Below, one piece after another: positions 1 to 8,401 of a stretch of DNA of 64,000 nucleotides. The notes under the pieces were generated by a model. The model had not been told where the DNA came from, did no database searches, and saw only the letters and a program-made list of their open reading frames with translations. A program made the translations under genes and the position numbers. How positions within the stretch are numbered: position 1 is the first letter of the stretch; the number at the start of each line of letters is the position of its first letter. The DNA is taken from positions 62,001 to 126,000 of the forward strand of contig JAVVQG010000010.1 of assembly GCA_036655355.1 (NCBI GenBank). Direction: 5' to 3'. The DNA is from JAUNSR01 sp036655355. GTDB taxonomy: Bacteria > Bacteroidota > Bacteroidia > Bacteroidales > JAUNSR01.

Positions 1-923
1 CGATTGCTCCACTTGAAAAGGTATCTCGCTCCACTTTGAAAGAAACTTACGAATATATCCTTGAGCAACTTAACTCAGCTGCGAAATATGCCAATGAAGT
101 TCAAGTGGGAACGGGAAGTGTATTTTATATGAATGAGGTTGCCATCGCTGCATTGGAAGCTCGTGTGAGATTGTACATGGGTGATTTTGAAAATGCGAAA
201 CGCTTCGCTCAGAAAGCGATCGATATCAAAAAATCATCACTTCCGGCAGAGCAGCAAAATAATCTGATCATTACTTCTGCTTCGGCGTATGCGGATATGT
301 TTGATAAAACGGCGGGATCGGCAGAAGATATCTTCGTAATTGCGAAAGCTTCTGACGATAACCTAAGCGCGAATTCAATCAATACCCTATATACAACGTA
401 CGGTATCACTGTTTCGGATGAATTGGCGGGTTTGTATTCGGATAGCGATATCCGTAAAGCGAAGATGACAAGTACACGTGCAAGCTCAAGTGGAAGGGTT
501 TATTTCGTAGGAGGCAAATACGCTCAGCCGATCACCAATATTCCGGTGATCAGAATTCCTGAAATGTACCTGATTATTGCGGAGTGCGAAGCGGTGCAAG
601 GGAATGCGAGCGCTGCGGCTGCAGCATTATTCGAAGTTGCAAAACGTGATGCAGCTATTGAATCGGTAGACGATCTTCCTTCTGATTTGTCAGAATTGAC
701 TCAGTTTATTGTAACGGAAAGACGTCGTGAGCTATTCCAGGAGGGTCATCGCTTATTCGATGCTCGCCGTCGCGGAGAGACGATCTTCGTAAGCGAAGGA
801 ACTCAGAAATTGACTGACGGATTATACCTTTTCCCGATACCATCCAAAGAGATTAATGCCGGATTCGGTGTAACGCAGAATGCGAATTGGGCGAATTACA
901 TGCCTACTCCTGTGAAAAATTAA
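1..923 (+). CDS. RagB/SusD family outer-membrane lipoprotein, 3' part (5' end outside window)
   Basis: The reading frame is open from the first full codon at base 3, so the true start lies upstream of the window; the TTG at 36 is internal. The visible ~306 residues match the C-terminal half of SusD-like proteins: helical TPR-like segments (ALEARVRLYMGDFENAKRFA), the segment IPEMYLIIAECEAVQGN, and the family-typical end TERRRELFQEGHRLFDARRR followed by FPIPSKEI near the terminus. SusD proteins are surface lipoproteins that sit as a lid on a SusC TonB-dependent channel and bind the nutrient. Its SusC partner is presumably just upstream, outside the window. A strong hairpin terminator follows 30 bp after the stop, so this is the last gene of its operon. 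Substrate cannot be told. Confidence 0.93.
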   Translation, partial: IAPLEKVSRSTLKETYEYILEQLNSAAKYANEVQVGTGSVFYMNEVAIAALEARVRLYMGDFENAKRFAQKAIDIKKSSLPAEQQNNLIITSASAYADMFDKTAGSAEDIFVIAKASDDNLSANSINTLYTTYGITVSDELAGLYSDSDIRKAKMTSTRASSSGRVYFVGGKYAQPITNIPVIRIPEMYLIIAECEAVQGNASAAAAALFEVAKRDAAIESVDDLPSDLSELTQFIVTERRRELFQEGHRLFDARRRGETIFVSEGTQKLTDGLYLFPIPSKEINAGFGVTQNANWANYMPTPVKN

Positions 924-954
924 TCTTCGAATTCACAATTTCCATACTATAACA

Positions 955-999
955 AGCCGGAATCAGCGTTAGGGGCGCACGATTCCGGCTTTCTTTATT
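955..999 (+). terminator. Rho-independent terminator of the SusD operon
   Basis: Perfect 10-bp stem AGCCGGAATC (955-964) / GATTCCGGCT (981-990) followed by TTCTTTATT. It lies 31 bp after the SusD-like stop codon. Confidence 0.85.
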
Positions 1000-1024
1000 C
1001 TCAATATTTTGATTCCGGGAATTT

Positions 1025-1060
1025 CATCGCTCTACTTTCTGTTGGGTATCTCAGCTACGG
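1025..1060 (-). repeat. Degenerate partial copy of the dispersed ~90-bp element
   Basis: On the minus strand this reads ctgagatacccaacagaa followed by a diverged stretch agtagagcgatg. It corresponds to the centre of the element seen in full at 4130-4220, where gatacccaacagaaggta is identical over most of its length. Only the core is preserved; neither end is recognisable. No gene is seen in 924-1393 apart from this, the flanking terminators and the tandem repeat. Confidence 0.5.
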
Positions 1061-1131
1061 GAGCGTGATTCAGCTTAAATAGAGCCGGATCCTATATAAA
1101 TTAAACCGGATAGGAGCAAATCGTGGTGTCT

Positions 1132-1225
1132 CCGCGGTTGAAAACGTGTTACCCCGCGGTTGAACTTTCGTGTAACCGTGCTTGAAGCTTCGTGTAACCG
1201 CGCTTAAACTTTCGTGTAACCGCGG
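1132..1225 (+). repeat. Tandem 22-bp repeat, 4.3 units
   Basis: Four 22-bp units start at 1132, 1154, 1176 and 1198, with a fifth partial unit CCGCGG at 1220-1225. Each begins CCGCGGTTGAA or a close variant and ends CGTGTAA. Units differ at a few positions; unit 1 is the most diverged. There are no unique spacers, so it is not a CRISPR array. It is GC-rich compared with the flanks and non-coding in any convincing frame. Confidence 0.85.
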
Positions 1226-1315
1226 TCTCGTCATCATTATAGTGCTTCTCGTTAACGATTCACAGTATCCCGTTGAGATTATGCTCTTTCCCGATGAAGA
1301 ACCTCAGTATAAAAC

Positions 1316-1349
1316 AAAAGAGGCAAACCCGATTGAGTTTGCCTCTTTT
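1316..1349. terminator. Bidirectional terminator hairpin
   Basis: A 13-bp stem AAAAGAGGCAAAC (1316-1328) / GTTTGCCTCTTTT (1337-1349) with an 8-nt loop has a U-run on both strands. It lies 45 bp beyond the stop of the minus-strand DUF4270 gene and mainly serves that gene. Confidence 0.85.
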
Positions 1350-1393
1350 ATATTTTATATCAGTGAATAGCAGAGGTTATCTGCTTTATCATG

Positions 1394-2863
1394 TTATTCT
1401 TCAACCTTCTGGATCGTGTAAACGATATCCGTTTTTTGTGGGTTTGTACCTCTTTTCAGCGCTACCGCACCCGGAAGGAAATAATTTGAAACCTTGGTGA
1501 TGTTGTAATAACTGTCTAATACGGTTGAGATGGGTACGACTGCCATTTTTACAACATAAGTTGTATCGTAACTACCGTTCTTTTTAGCTTCTTCTGCTTT
1601 GGCTACTACCAATTGGTTCAAGTTGCCGAAGTTGTATTGGTAAACAGCGTTAACAGTATCCGCCGCATAACTTGCAAGGAATGAAGTTTGAGAATCCGGT
1701 AATTTGTTGTTCTCGAAGAATTCATTCATTTTACTGCGTTCCACCATCAACATGTTTGAAGGAGGGGTAGCGGAGAAGATATTCTCAATCGGCGCATACG
1801 CTTTAACGTTCAGTGTAGCACCATTCAAATAAGTTGAAGTTGCTAAAGGATCGCTATTGATCTCTTTCATGATTTTACCAACAGGGATGTCTATTTCAGT
1901 GAAATAGCCGGCCGGAGCGGTAATGTAAGTTGTAGAGTCGTTGTTCAACAACTCCGGATTCGGTGTTATCGGATTCTGAACATGGTTCAGCTGAATAACG
2001 TCCGGTGTAACGGAGATGTATTTTGTACGAGGCACTACGTAAGAGCTGTCTTTGCCGGATGCCCCCACCAATGGTGAGCCTCCCGGAGCTTTATCGTGGT
2101 AGGTGCGGTAGAAAAAGATGATGCGCGAGTTGACTACACGAAGCATCGTACCGTCACCAAATGTATTCTTGAAATAAACACCAGGGAAGAATGCTTCAAA
2201 GGTATCTTGGTTTTTGAATACGGAAGGATTGTTTTTTACCGCATTAAGGAAGTCCTCTTTCACAGAATCCTTCAATTTGATATCGACATACGGCATGTAG
2301 TCTGAATCACTTTTGATAGAATCGGGGATAGAGCGGTCTGAACCGGTATAACCTGCAGAGCCTAGTGACTCAAGCGGAGTTACATAAGGTTCGAAGTCAA
2401 CGTTCGAATAGAAGTTGCGTGGTAGTTTGGTTTGTACGCGATAAGCGGTAACCGCCATCGGAGTCAATGAGTCACCCACGTAAGCGCCGTAGAAGATACG
2501 AAGCACGGCAGAGTCCAACGCACCGTTCATCATTGAATCTTTTTCGTTGCTCATGTCGTACAGTATCGAATCGCTACTATTGACCACATTGAAGTTAAAT
2601 CCGGGTTTAGCATAAAACTGAGCGGCATAATCTGCACGAATCGTCCCATAAAACTTATCCGTAATCTCACCGAGTAGCGGATTGCCGGTACGCATGTAGA
2701 TCGAATCGGCAAGGAATGTTCTGGATTCGAGATCGAAAGAAGCACTTTTCACAGAAAGATCATCCGTATCAGGACGGATACTTGAACCGATATTGGTAAG
2801 CGTGTCATCACATGCGGAAAGCAGGATGCCAAGGGCCAATATGAGGAATGAATTCAATTTCAT
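1394..2863 (-). CDS. DUF4270 family lipoprotein
   Basis: The 489-residue protein starts MKLNSFLILALGILLSACDD: a lipoprotein signal peptide with the lipobox cysteine at residue 18, followed by acidic residues as in surface-exported Bacteroidetes lipoproteins. The body (DTLTNIGSSIRPDTDDLSV, later ADSIYMRTGNPLLGEITD and AVLRIFYGAYVGDS) matches the DUF4270 family as I know it: about 450-500 residues, found almost only in Bacteroidetes, function unknown. It lies downstream of the glycogen-synthase-like gene on the same strand, separated by 154 bp holding a hairpin terminator (2899-2919), so co-transcription would be partial. The conserved neighbourhood suggests a link to the cell envelope, but no function can be assigned. 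Confidence 0.85.
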   Translation of the reverse strand: MKLNSFLILALGILLSACDDTLTNIGSSIRPDTDDLSVKSASFDLESRTFLADSIYMRTGNPLLGEITDKFYGTIRADYAAQFYAKPGFNFNVVNSSDSILYDMSNEKDSMMNGALDSAVLRIFYGAYVGDSLTPMAVTAYRVQTKLPRNFYSNVDFEPYVTPLESLGSAGYTGSDRSIPDSIKSDSDYMPYVDIKLKDSVKEDFLNAVKNNPSVFKNQDTFEAFFPGVYFKNTFGDGTMLRVVNSRIIFFYRTYHDKAPGGSPLVGASGKDSSYVVPRTKYISVTPDVIQLNHVQNPITPNPELLNNDSTTYITAPAGYFTEIDIPVGKIMKEINSDPLATSTYLNGATLNVKAYAPIENIFSATPPSNMLMVERSKMNEFFENNKLPDSQTSFLASYAADTVNAVYQYNFGNLNQLVVAKAEEAKKNGSYDTTYVVKMAVVPISTVLDSYYNITKVSNYFLPGAVALKRGTNPQKTDIVYTIQKVEE

Positions 2864-2898
2864 AGAGTTTATTTCATTGTCATTTTAAAGCTGTAAAA

Positions 2899-2919
2899 GT
2901 CCCGACAAGCAATCGGGAC
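2899..2919 (-). terminator. Hairpin between glycogen-synthase-like gene and DUF4270 gene
   Basis: A 7-bp stem GTCCCGA (2899-2905) / TCGGGAC (2913-2919). On the minus strand it is followed by TTTTAC, a short U-run. It lies about 100 bp downstream of the 3018 stop and 36 bp before the DUF4270 start. Confidence 0.6.
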
Positions 2920-3017
2920 CTTACAAACTTATAAAATGTTCTTTTCATTTCTCGTTTTCCGTACGGGAGATTATCCGTCATTACAGGATTTTGCCTCACC
3001 GGAGGATCACGTTTTGA

Positions 3018-3845
3018 TTATTTGTTCGCATTTTCCCATACAACGTCATAGAAATCGTTGTATGCATCAATGTAATTGTCCGGTTGTTGATGAGTCAGGA
3101 ATGGCAATCCACTGTTTTTAGCGCTTTCCAATACCTCCGGATTGATGTTTTCGCTGCCTTGGATCACTCCGTCGCTGTATTTGATCGCTAATTTGGAAAG
3201 GTCTGCGAAACTGATCTTTTTGTTTTTGATCGCTTCGATGTCACTATCCTCGATACCGTCAAGATAAAGTTTGTCGGAGAAGTTTTCCGGGAAAGGCTGT
3301 TTGAAGTCATCCTCATAAGCTGAGTAAACGATTTTCGAATTACGGAAACACGGATCGTCGGCATACGCTTTCTTGATGTAAAGCGGAGTAAGAGCGGTCA
3401 TCCAGCCATGGCAATGGATAATATCCGGAACCCAGCGAAGTTTTTTTACGGTTTCCATCACTCCGCGAACGAAGAAGATGCTACGTTCATCATTATCTTC
3501 AAACTCAGTACCGTCTTCAGCCGTAAGGGTTGCCTTACGTTGGAAATAATCATCATTGTCGATGAAATATACCTGCATGCGGGCTGCCTGGATGGAGGCT
3601 ACCTTGATGATAAGAGGGTGGTCTGTGTCGTCAATAATAAGATTCATGCCCGACAGACGGATCACCTCGTGGAGTTGGTTGCGTCTTTCATTGATACTTC
3701 CGTATTTAGGCATGAACGTTCTGATTTCCCGGCCCCTTTCCTGGATGCCTTGAGGGAGATATCGGCTGATGGTTGAAATCTCGCTCTCGGGAAGGTAAGG
3801 AGTGATTTCTGAAGTAATGTATAGTACCTTGGTGGCTTTCATCAT
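3018..3845 (-). CDS. Glycogen/starch synthase N-terminal-domain-like protein (GT5-like, short)
   Basis: The 275-residue protein begins MMKATKVLYITSEITPYLPE, the N-terminal Rossmann start of GT5 glycogen/starch synthases (KVLYVTSEITPF...). WVPDIIHCHGWMTALTPLYI (the DIIHCHDW region) and NSKIVYSAYEDDF also match. Full GlgA is about 480 residues; this one ends before the C-terminal glycosyltransferase domain. The usual KxGGL nucleotide-sugar loop after SE..P is replaced by LPESEISTISRYLPQGI, so catalysis is doubtful. It is divergent from panC, a gene order I know from other Bacteroidales where it is annotated as glycogen synthase. ATG 3845 and 3842 are both possible starts. A TAnnTTTG box lies at 3881-3888. 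Confidence 0.8.
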   Translation of the reverse strand: MMKATKVLYITSEITPYLPESEISTISRYLPQGIQERGREIRTFMPKYGSINERRNQLHEVIRLSGMNLIIDDTDHPLIIKVASIQAARMQVYFIDNDDYFQRKATLTAEDGTEFEDNDERSIFFVRGVMETVKKLRWVPDIIHCHGWMTALTPLYIKKAYADDPCFRNSKIVYSAYEDDFKQPFPENFSDKLYLDGIEDSDIEAIKNKKISFADLSKLAIKYSDGVIQGSENINPEVLESAKNSGLPFLTHQQPDNYIDAYNDFYDVVWENANK

Positions 3846-3880
3846 GATTTTTCCTCTTATGTCTCAAAAATTTAGTTGTG

Positions 3881-3888
3881 CAAAGATA
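3881..3888 (-). promoter_or_regulatory. Bacteroidetes -7 box for the glycogen-synthase-like gene
   Basis: On the minus strand this reads TATCTTTG, matching the TAnnTTTG -7 consensus of Bacteroidetes housekeeping promoters, 36 bp before the start codon. A clear -33 TTTG at the right spacing is not seen. Confidence 0.5.
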
Positions 3889-4129
3889 ATAAAAAAAATG
3901 TGCTTCATTTCTATGTTTCACCCTTTTAAAATAGAGCGGAGGCGTTTCTGAAATGTTTTTTAACCCATTCAAGGGGCATCTCTGAAGGAAGAAAAAGGAT
4001 TCGGTGCGTAATTTTCAGGTATTCCTTTATCGTTTGATTTTTATTTGTTTATTTTGCACCGATTTTTAGGGGGCTGACCTTTCCGTATTAGCGGAAGTAT
4101 CTTTACTTTCAGTCGATTCGGTGGACGAT

Positions 4130-4220
4130 ATCGCCATAGCTCATCTAACGCTAAGATACCCAACAGAAGGTATATAGATAGCACATTTGACCTTAGCGTT
4201 AAAAAATAGATAATATACAA
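4130..4220 (+). repeat. Dispersed ~90-bp element, copy A, in the panC leader
   Basis: This copy starts atcgccatagctcat and ends at tagataatatacaa, directly before the panC ATG. It is closely similar over its length to 59148-59238 and to the reverse complement of 10056-10144. This copy has a 10-bp inverted repeat, TAACGCTAAG (4146-4155) / CTTAGCGTTA (4192-4201). The other copies do not keep the same pairing. The rest of the divergent gap 3846-4129 is AT-rich and holds a short TTCCG/CGGAA hairpin (4081-4096) but no gene that I can see. Confidence 0.8.
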
Positions 4221-5072
4221 ATGAAAACAGTAAATAAAGTAGCTGATTTACAAAGCGAAATCGCTCTTGTGAAAGCAAAGGGCGGTAAAGTAGGTTTCGT
4301 ACCCACGATGGGTGCTCTTCATGAAGGTCATCTGACTTTGGTAAAGCAATGTAAAGCCGAAAATGATTTCTGCGTGGTGAGCGTCTTTGTGAATCCTACC
4401 CAGTTCAATAACGCTGAAGACCTTGAGAAATACCCACGAACACCTGAACAGGATTGTGAATTGCTGGCTTCGGTAGGTTGTGATCTTGTATTTCTTCCGG
4501 AAGTGAATGAGATGTACCCCGAACCGGATACCCGTGTTTTTGATTTCGGAGAGCTGGAAAAAGTGATGGAAGGTAAGATGCGTCCGGGACATTTTAACGG
4601 CGTGGCACAGGTGGTGAGCAAACTGTTCGAAATGGTTGCGCCCGATGTAGCCTATTTCGGCGAAAAAGATTTCCAGCAGGTAGCGATCATCCGTGCGATG
4701 GTTCGACAATTAAATTCGCCGGTTCAGATTATCCAGGTGCCGATTGTTAGAGAGGAGAGCGGATTGGCATTGAGCAGTCGCAACATGCGATTGACGCCCG
4801 AGCAGGCTCGGGAAGCGGTGAATATTTCACGATCTCTTTTCGCCAGCAAAGAGCTCATGGAGGACTCGGAAGTGGAAGATACGGCTTCTGCCGTGGTGGC
4901 TGCCATCAATCAGATCCCTTCTCTTGAAGTTGAATATTTTGAAATCGTCGACGGAGATACGCTTCAACCCGTTAAGAGTTGGAGTGATTCGGATTATATC
5001 GTAGGATGTATCACCGTATTTTGCGGCGATGTACGCTTGATCGACAATATTATCTATAAAACCAAATATTAA
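4221..5072 (+). CDS. panC: Pantothenate synthetase
   Basis: PanC joins pantoate and beta-alanine using ATP (via pantoyl-adenylate) in the cytoplasm, the last step of vitamin B5 synthesis. The 283-residue length is normal. Landmarks are PTMGALHEGH with the HxGH nucleotidyl-transfer motif at residues 34-37, VSVFVNPTQF (53-62), KMRPGHFNGVAQVVSKLF (119-136) and YFGEKDFQQ (145-153), followed by SGLALSSRN in place of the KMSKS-like loop. panD follows after 8 bp, so the enzymes making beta-alanine and using it are co-transcribed. The gene has no Shine-Dalgarno; its start is preceded by TATACAA, which is the 3' end of the dispersed element copy A. Confidence 0.98.
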   Translation: MKTVNKVADLQSEIALVKAKGGKVGFVPTMGALHEGHLTLVKQCKAENDFCVVSVFVNPTQFNNAEDLEKYPRTPEQDCELLASVGCDLVFLPEVNEMYPEPDTRVFDFGELEKVMEGKMRPGHFNGVAQVVSKLFEMVAPDVAYFGEKDFQQVAIIRAMVRQLNSPVQIIQVPIVREESGLALSSRNMRLTPEQAREAVNISRSLFASKELMEDSEVEDTASAVVAAINQIPSLEVEYFEIVDGDTLQPVKSWSDSDYIVGCITVFCGDVRLIDNIIYKTKY

Positions 5073-5080
5073 ACTCTACC

Positions 5081-5434
5081 ATGCAGATTGAAGTAATGAA
5101 ATCTAAGATCCACCGTGTAACCGTTACACAGGCGGACTTAAACTATATCGGTAGTATCACCATAGACGAGGAGTTGCTCGAAGCAGCAAACATCCTGCCG
5201 AACGAGAAAGTTGCGATTGTCAATAACAACAACGGAGCCAGATTGGAAACGTATGTCATCAAAGGCGAAAGAGGTTCGGGCGTGGTTTGTCTGAACGGAG
5301 CTGCGGCACGTTTGGTTCAACCCGGTGATGTGGTGATCATCATCGCATATGCGTTGATGGATTTTGAGGATGCAAAGACGTTTCAACCCGCTGTTGTGTT
5401 TCCAGATACCGCTACCAATCGAATTATCCGATAA
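5081..5434 (+). CDS. panD: Aspartate 1-decarboxylase
   Basis: PanD decarboxylates L-aspartate to beta-alanine for pantothenate synthesis. It is made as a proenzyme that cleaves itself between Gly24 and Ser25 in YIGSITID, turning the serine into the catalytic pyruvoyl group; that site is intact here. At 117 residues it has the family's usual length. Other family features are the NNNNGARLETYVIKGERGSG stretch and LNGAAARLVQPGDVVIIIAYA. It lies 8 bp after panC and is followed by a strong terminator, forming a two-gene operon. No panB is visible in the window. Confidence 0.98.
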   Translation: MQIEVMKSKIHRVTVTQADLNYIGSITIDEELLEAANILPNEKVAIVNNNNGARLETYVIKGERGSGVVCLNGAAARLVQPGDVVIIIAYALMDFEDAKTFQPAVVFPDTATNRIIR

Positions 5435-5455
5435 GACGATTTTTTCCTATAATAG

Positions 5456-5488
5456 AAAAACCCATCCCCTTTCGAGATGGGTTTTTTT
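5456..5488 (+). terminator. Terminator of panC-panD
   Basis: Stem AAACCCATC (5458-5466) / GATGGGTTT (5476-5484) with a run of seven T, 22 bp after the panD stop. Confidence 0.9.
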
Positions 5489-5502
5489 ATATCCCCTTTC
5501 TC

Positions 5503-5510
5503 TATTTTTG
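5503..5510 (+). promoter_or_regulatory. Bacteroidetes -7 box for the MATE gene
   Basis: TATTTTTG fits TAnnTTTG and lies 24 bp before the ATG at 5534. No good -33 TTTG is seen; the upstream DNA is the panD terminator. Confidence 0.45.
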
Positions 5511-5533
5511 CATCTGTAATTAATTGATCCATT

Positions 5534-6856
5534 ATGTTTACCCACAAGAAAATCTGGTCTGTCTCTTATCCAATTATTCTGAGTCTGCTGGCTCAGAACA
5601 TCATTAACATTACGGATACCGCTTTTTTGGGTCGCGTAGGTGAAATCGAACTGGGAGCATCTGCCCTGGGAGGGGTTTTTTACCTTGCGATCTTTATGCT
5701 GGGATTCGGTTTTAGTACCGGATCACAGGTGTTGATCGGTCGTCGCAACGGCGAACAGCGATTGCAGGAAACCGCACCGGTCTTCATGCAAGGAAATGCA
5801 TTTTTGTTGGTTTTGGGAGCGGTCATACTGTTTCTGAGTCTTCAGTATCTGCCTTATGTGCTCGGGTTGTTGATTCATTCGGAGAATGTACTCAATGCTA
5901 CGGTTCGTTTTCTGGACTGGCGTATGTACGGTATCTTTTTTGCTTTTTTGAATGTGATGTTCCGTGCCTTCTATGTCGGTATCACCCGAACGCGTGCCCT
6001 TACGATCAGTGCGGTGGTGATGGCTGTTGTGAATATTTTTCTCGATTATGCCATGATCTTCGGTAAGTTCGGGTTTCCTGCGATGGGAATCGAGGGGGCT
6101 GCGATCGCCAGCGTGATTGCCGAGTTGTTCTCTGTACTATTCTTCGTGGTTTATACTTTCCGTACCATTCCGCTCAAGACGTACGGATTTCTGGAGCGCA
6201 CCACCTATAATATGAAGCAGTTGCCTCATATATTGAATATTTCGGTGTGGACGATGATTCAATATTTCGTAGCGGTAGGTACTTGGTTTATCTTCTTCTT
6301 GGCCACCGAACATCTTGGGGAGCGATCACTTGCGATTTCGAATATCGTGCGGAGTGTATCCACGATGCTCTTCATGCCGGTGAGTGCGTATGGTACGACG
6401 GCAAATACCCTGGTGAGTAATATGATGGGCGAGGGACGTATGGCCGAGGTGCCGCGCCTGGTGCGGAAAATCGTGATCCAATGCATGTGGCTTGTCGCGC
6501 CGATCATGCTGATTATCTTTTTGATGCCGGAAGCCATCATGCGGGTGTATACTGAAGATGTTTCACTCATTCAGGCCTCTGTGCCTTCGATGCTGATCCT
6601 TACTTCCTGCTATGTGTTGGCGGCTCCCGGTTCGGTATATTTCCAATTCGTTTCCGGTACGGGTAACACGCGTTCGGCTTTGGCAATCGAGAGTGCGACG
6701 CTGTTGTTTTATATGTTGTATGTGGGTATCGTGGCGTTCCGTTGGATGATGCCCGTGGATATCTGTTGGTTCTCTGAACATATTTATTGGGGATCGCTTC
6801 TGATTATATCGGTATTGTATCTTAAAAAGGCCGATTGGCAGTCGAAAAAAATCTGA
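5534..6856 (+). CDS. MATE family efflux transporter
   Basis: The 440-residue polytopic inner-membrane protein of about 12 helices has a duplicated MATE fold. The start, YPIILSLLAQNIINITDTAF followed by LGRVGEIELGASALGG, carries the MatE signature. The C-terminal repeat begins near NISVWTMIQYFVAVGTWFIF. MATE proteins export cationic drugs or metabolites using a Na+ or H+ gradient; the substrate here is unknown. It stands alone between a terminator and ffh, with its own -7 box. The length agrees with the DinF/NorM-like branch common in Bacteroidetes. Confidence 0.93.
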   Translation: MFTHKKIWSVSYPIILSLLAQNIINITDTAFLGRVGEIELGASALGGVFYLAIFMLGFGFSTGSQVLIGRRNGEQRLQETAPVFMQGNAFLLVLGAVILFLSLQYLPYVLGLLIHSENVLNATVRFLDWRMYGIFFAFLNVMFRAFYVGITRTRALTISAVVMAVVNIFLDYAMIFGKFGFPAMGIEGAAIASVIAELFSVLFFVVYTFRTIPLKTYGFLERTTYNMKQLPHILNISVWTMIQYFVAVGTWFIFFLATEHLGERSLAISNIVRSVSTMLFMPVSAYGTTANTLVSNMMGEGRMAEVPRLVRKIVIQCMWLVAPIMLIIFLMPEAIMRVYTEDVSLIQASVPSMLILTSCYVLAAPGSVYFQFVSGTGNTRSALAIESATLLFYMLYVGIVAFRWMMPVDICWFSEHIYWGSLLIISVLYLKKADWQSKKI

Positions 6857-6928
6857 CAACGGTTGGTTAATCGCCCCTACTGCTTGTGGATATGAATTGG
6901 ATAAATAGTGTCATCCCAACTTTTTTTG

Positions 6929-6936
6929 TATTTTTG
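6929..6936 (+). promoter_or_regulatory. Bacteroidetes -7 box for ffh
   Basis: TATTTTTG matches TAnnTTTG and lies 54 bp before the ffh ATG. No convincing -33 partner is visible. Confidence 0.45.
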
Positions 6937-6990
6937 TGCTTCATCAATAGCTGCGGTCAGGAAGCTGAATGAAATTAAAAAACAACGAAT

Positions 6991-8319
6991 ATGTTTGAGA
7001 ATTTAAGTGAAAGATTAGAGAAATCGTTTAAGATCCTCAAGGGTGAAGGTAAAATCACCGAGATTAATGTGGCCGAAACGCTGAAAGATGTGCGTCGTGC
7101 CCTTTTGGATGCCGACGTTAACTATAAAGTAGCTAAAACATTCACTGACACGGTTAAAGAGAAGGCGCTGGGTATGAACGTACTTACGGCGGTGAAGCCA
7201 AGCCAGTTGATGGTGAAGCTGGTTCATGACGAATTGGCTGCCTTGATGGGTGGTGAATCGGTGGACATTAACCTGAAGGGGGCACCGGCGATCATTCTGA
7301 TGTCTGGTCTTCAGGGGTCGGGTAAGACGACTTTCTCGGGCAAGCTTGCCAACATGTTGAAAACGAAACGCAACAAGAAAGTGCTTTTGGTTGGAGGTGA
7401 CGTTTATCGTCCGGCCGCCATCGAGCAGTTGAAAGTGTTGGGTTCTCAGATCGGTGTGGAAGTGTATTTTGAGATGGAAAACAAAAATCCGGTTCAGATC
7501 GCACAAAACGCTGTCAAACATGCAAAAGCGAATGGTTTTGATGTGGTAATCGTCGATACGGCTGGTCGTTTGGCTGTCGATGAGGCGATGATGACTGAAA
7601 TCAAAGCGATCAAGGATGCAATCAATCCAAGCGAAATTTTGTTCGTCGTAGACTCTATGACCGGACAGGATGCCGTGAATACAGCGAAGGAATTCAACGA
7701 TCGTCTCGATTTCGACGGTGTGATCCTGACTAAATTAGACGGTGATACACGTGGTGGTGCAGCTCTTTCGATTCGTACCGTAGTAAACAAACCGATTAAG
7801 TTTGTAGGTACAGGCGAGAAGATGGAGGCATTGGATATCTTCCATCCTGCCCGTATGGCCGATCGTATCTTGGGGATGGGTGATATCGTTTCTCTCGTAG
7901 AACGTGCGCAAGAGCAGTATGACGAAGAGGAAGCAAAACGACTTCAGAAGAAGATTGCCAAAAATCAATTTGACTTCAATGACTTTATCTCGCAGATTCA
8001 GCAGATCAAGAAGATGGGTAACCTGAAAGAGCTTGCATCGATGATTCCGGGCGTAGGGAAGGCAATCAAGGATATTGACATCGACGATAACGCGTTCAAA
8101 AGCATCGAGGCCATTATCTCTTCAATGACTCCGAAAGAACGTGCAAATCCGGAAATTATCAATGGTAGCCGTCGTCAGCGTATTGCCAACGGATCCGGCA
8201 CGACGATTCAAGAGGTGAATCGTTTGTTGAAACAATTCGAAGAAACCCGTAAGATGATGCGTATGGTTACACAGGCTAAAAACCCTGCGAACCTGATGAA
8301 AGGTCTTAAAAGAAGATAA
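6991..8319 (+). CDS. ffh: Signal recognition particle protein Ffh (SRP54)
   Basis: Ffh binds SRP RNA and signal sequences of nascent membrane proteins and hands ribosomes to FtsY. All domains are present in 442 residues: the helical N domain (1-~95), the G domain with P-loop GLQGSGKTT (106-114), DTAGR (189-193) and TKLDGDTRGG (247-256), and the M domain from about 325 with MGNLKELASMIPGVG and the RNA-binding RRQRIANGSG region. It ends in MKGLKRR, and the M domain lacks the long Met-rich tail of some species. It is monocistronic, with its own -7 box and terminator. The SRP RNA gene was not identified in this window. Confidence 0.98.
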   Translation: MFENLSERLEKSFKILKGEGKITEINVAETLKDVRRALLDADVNYKVAKTFTDTVKEKALGMNVLTAVKPSQLMVKLVHDELAALMGGESVDINLKGAPAIILMSGLQGSGKTTFSGKLANMLKTKRNKKVLLVGGDVYRPAAIEQLKVLGSQIGVEVYFEMENKNPVQIAQNAVKHAKANGFDVVIVDTAGRLAVDEAMMTEIKAIKDAINPSEILFVVDSMTGQDAVNTAKEFNDRLDFDGVILTKLDGDTRGGAALSIRTVVNKPIKFVGTGEKMEALDIFHPARMADRILGMGDIVSLVERAQEQYDEEEAKRLQKKIAKNQFDFNDFISQIQQIKKMGNLKELASMIPGVGKAIKDIDIDDNAFKSIEAIISSMTPKERANPEIINGSRRQRIANGSGTTIQEVNRLLKQFEETRKMMRMVTQAKNPANLMKGLKRR

Positions 8320-8339
8320 TCTTCCGATATTATAATATA

Positions 8340-8387
8340 ACCCTCTGCCGAAGCGGCTTTATCTCCGCTTTTGCAGAGGGTTTTTTA
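8340..8387 (+). terminator. ffh terminator
   Basis: A long stem, ACCCTCTGC pairing with GCAGAGGGT, is extended by AAGCGG/CCGCTT inside it. It is followed by TTTTTTATTT and starts about 20 bp after the ffh stop. Confidence 0.9.
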
Positions 8388-8401
8388 TTTGCGTACTTTT
8401 T

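Noticed and set aside
1132..1225. CRISPR array
   Set aside because: Units are directly adjacent with no unique spacers and no cas genes are present; it is a plain tandem repeat. No other array was found in the window.
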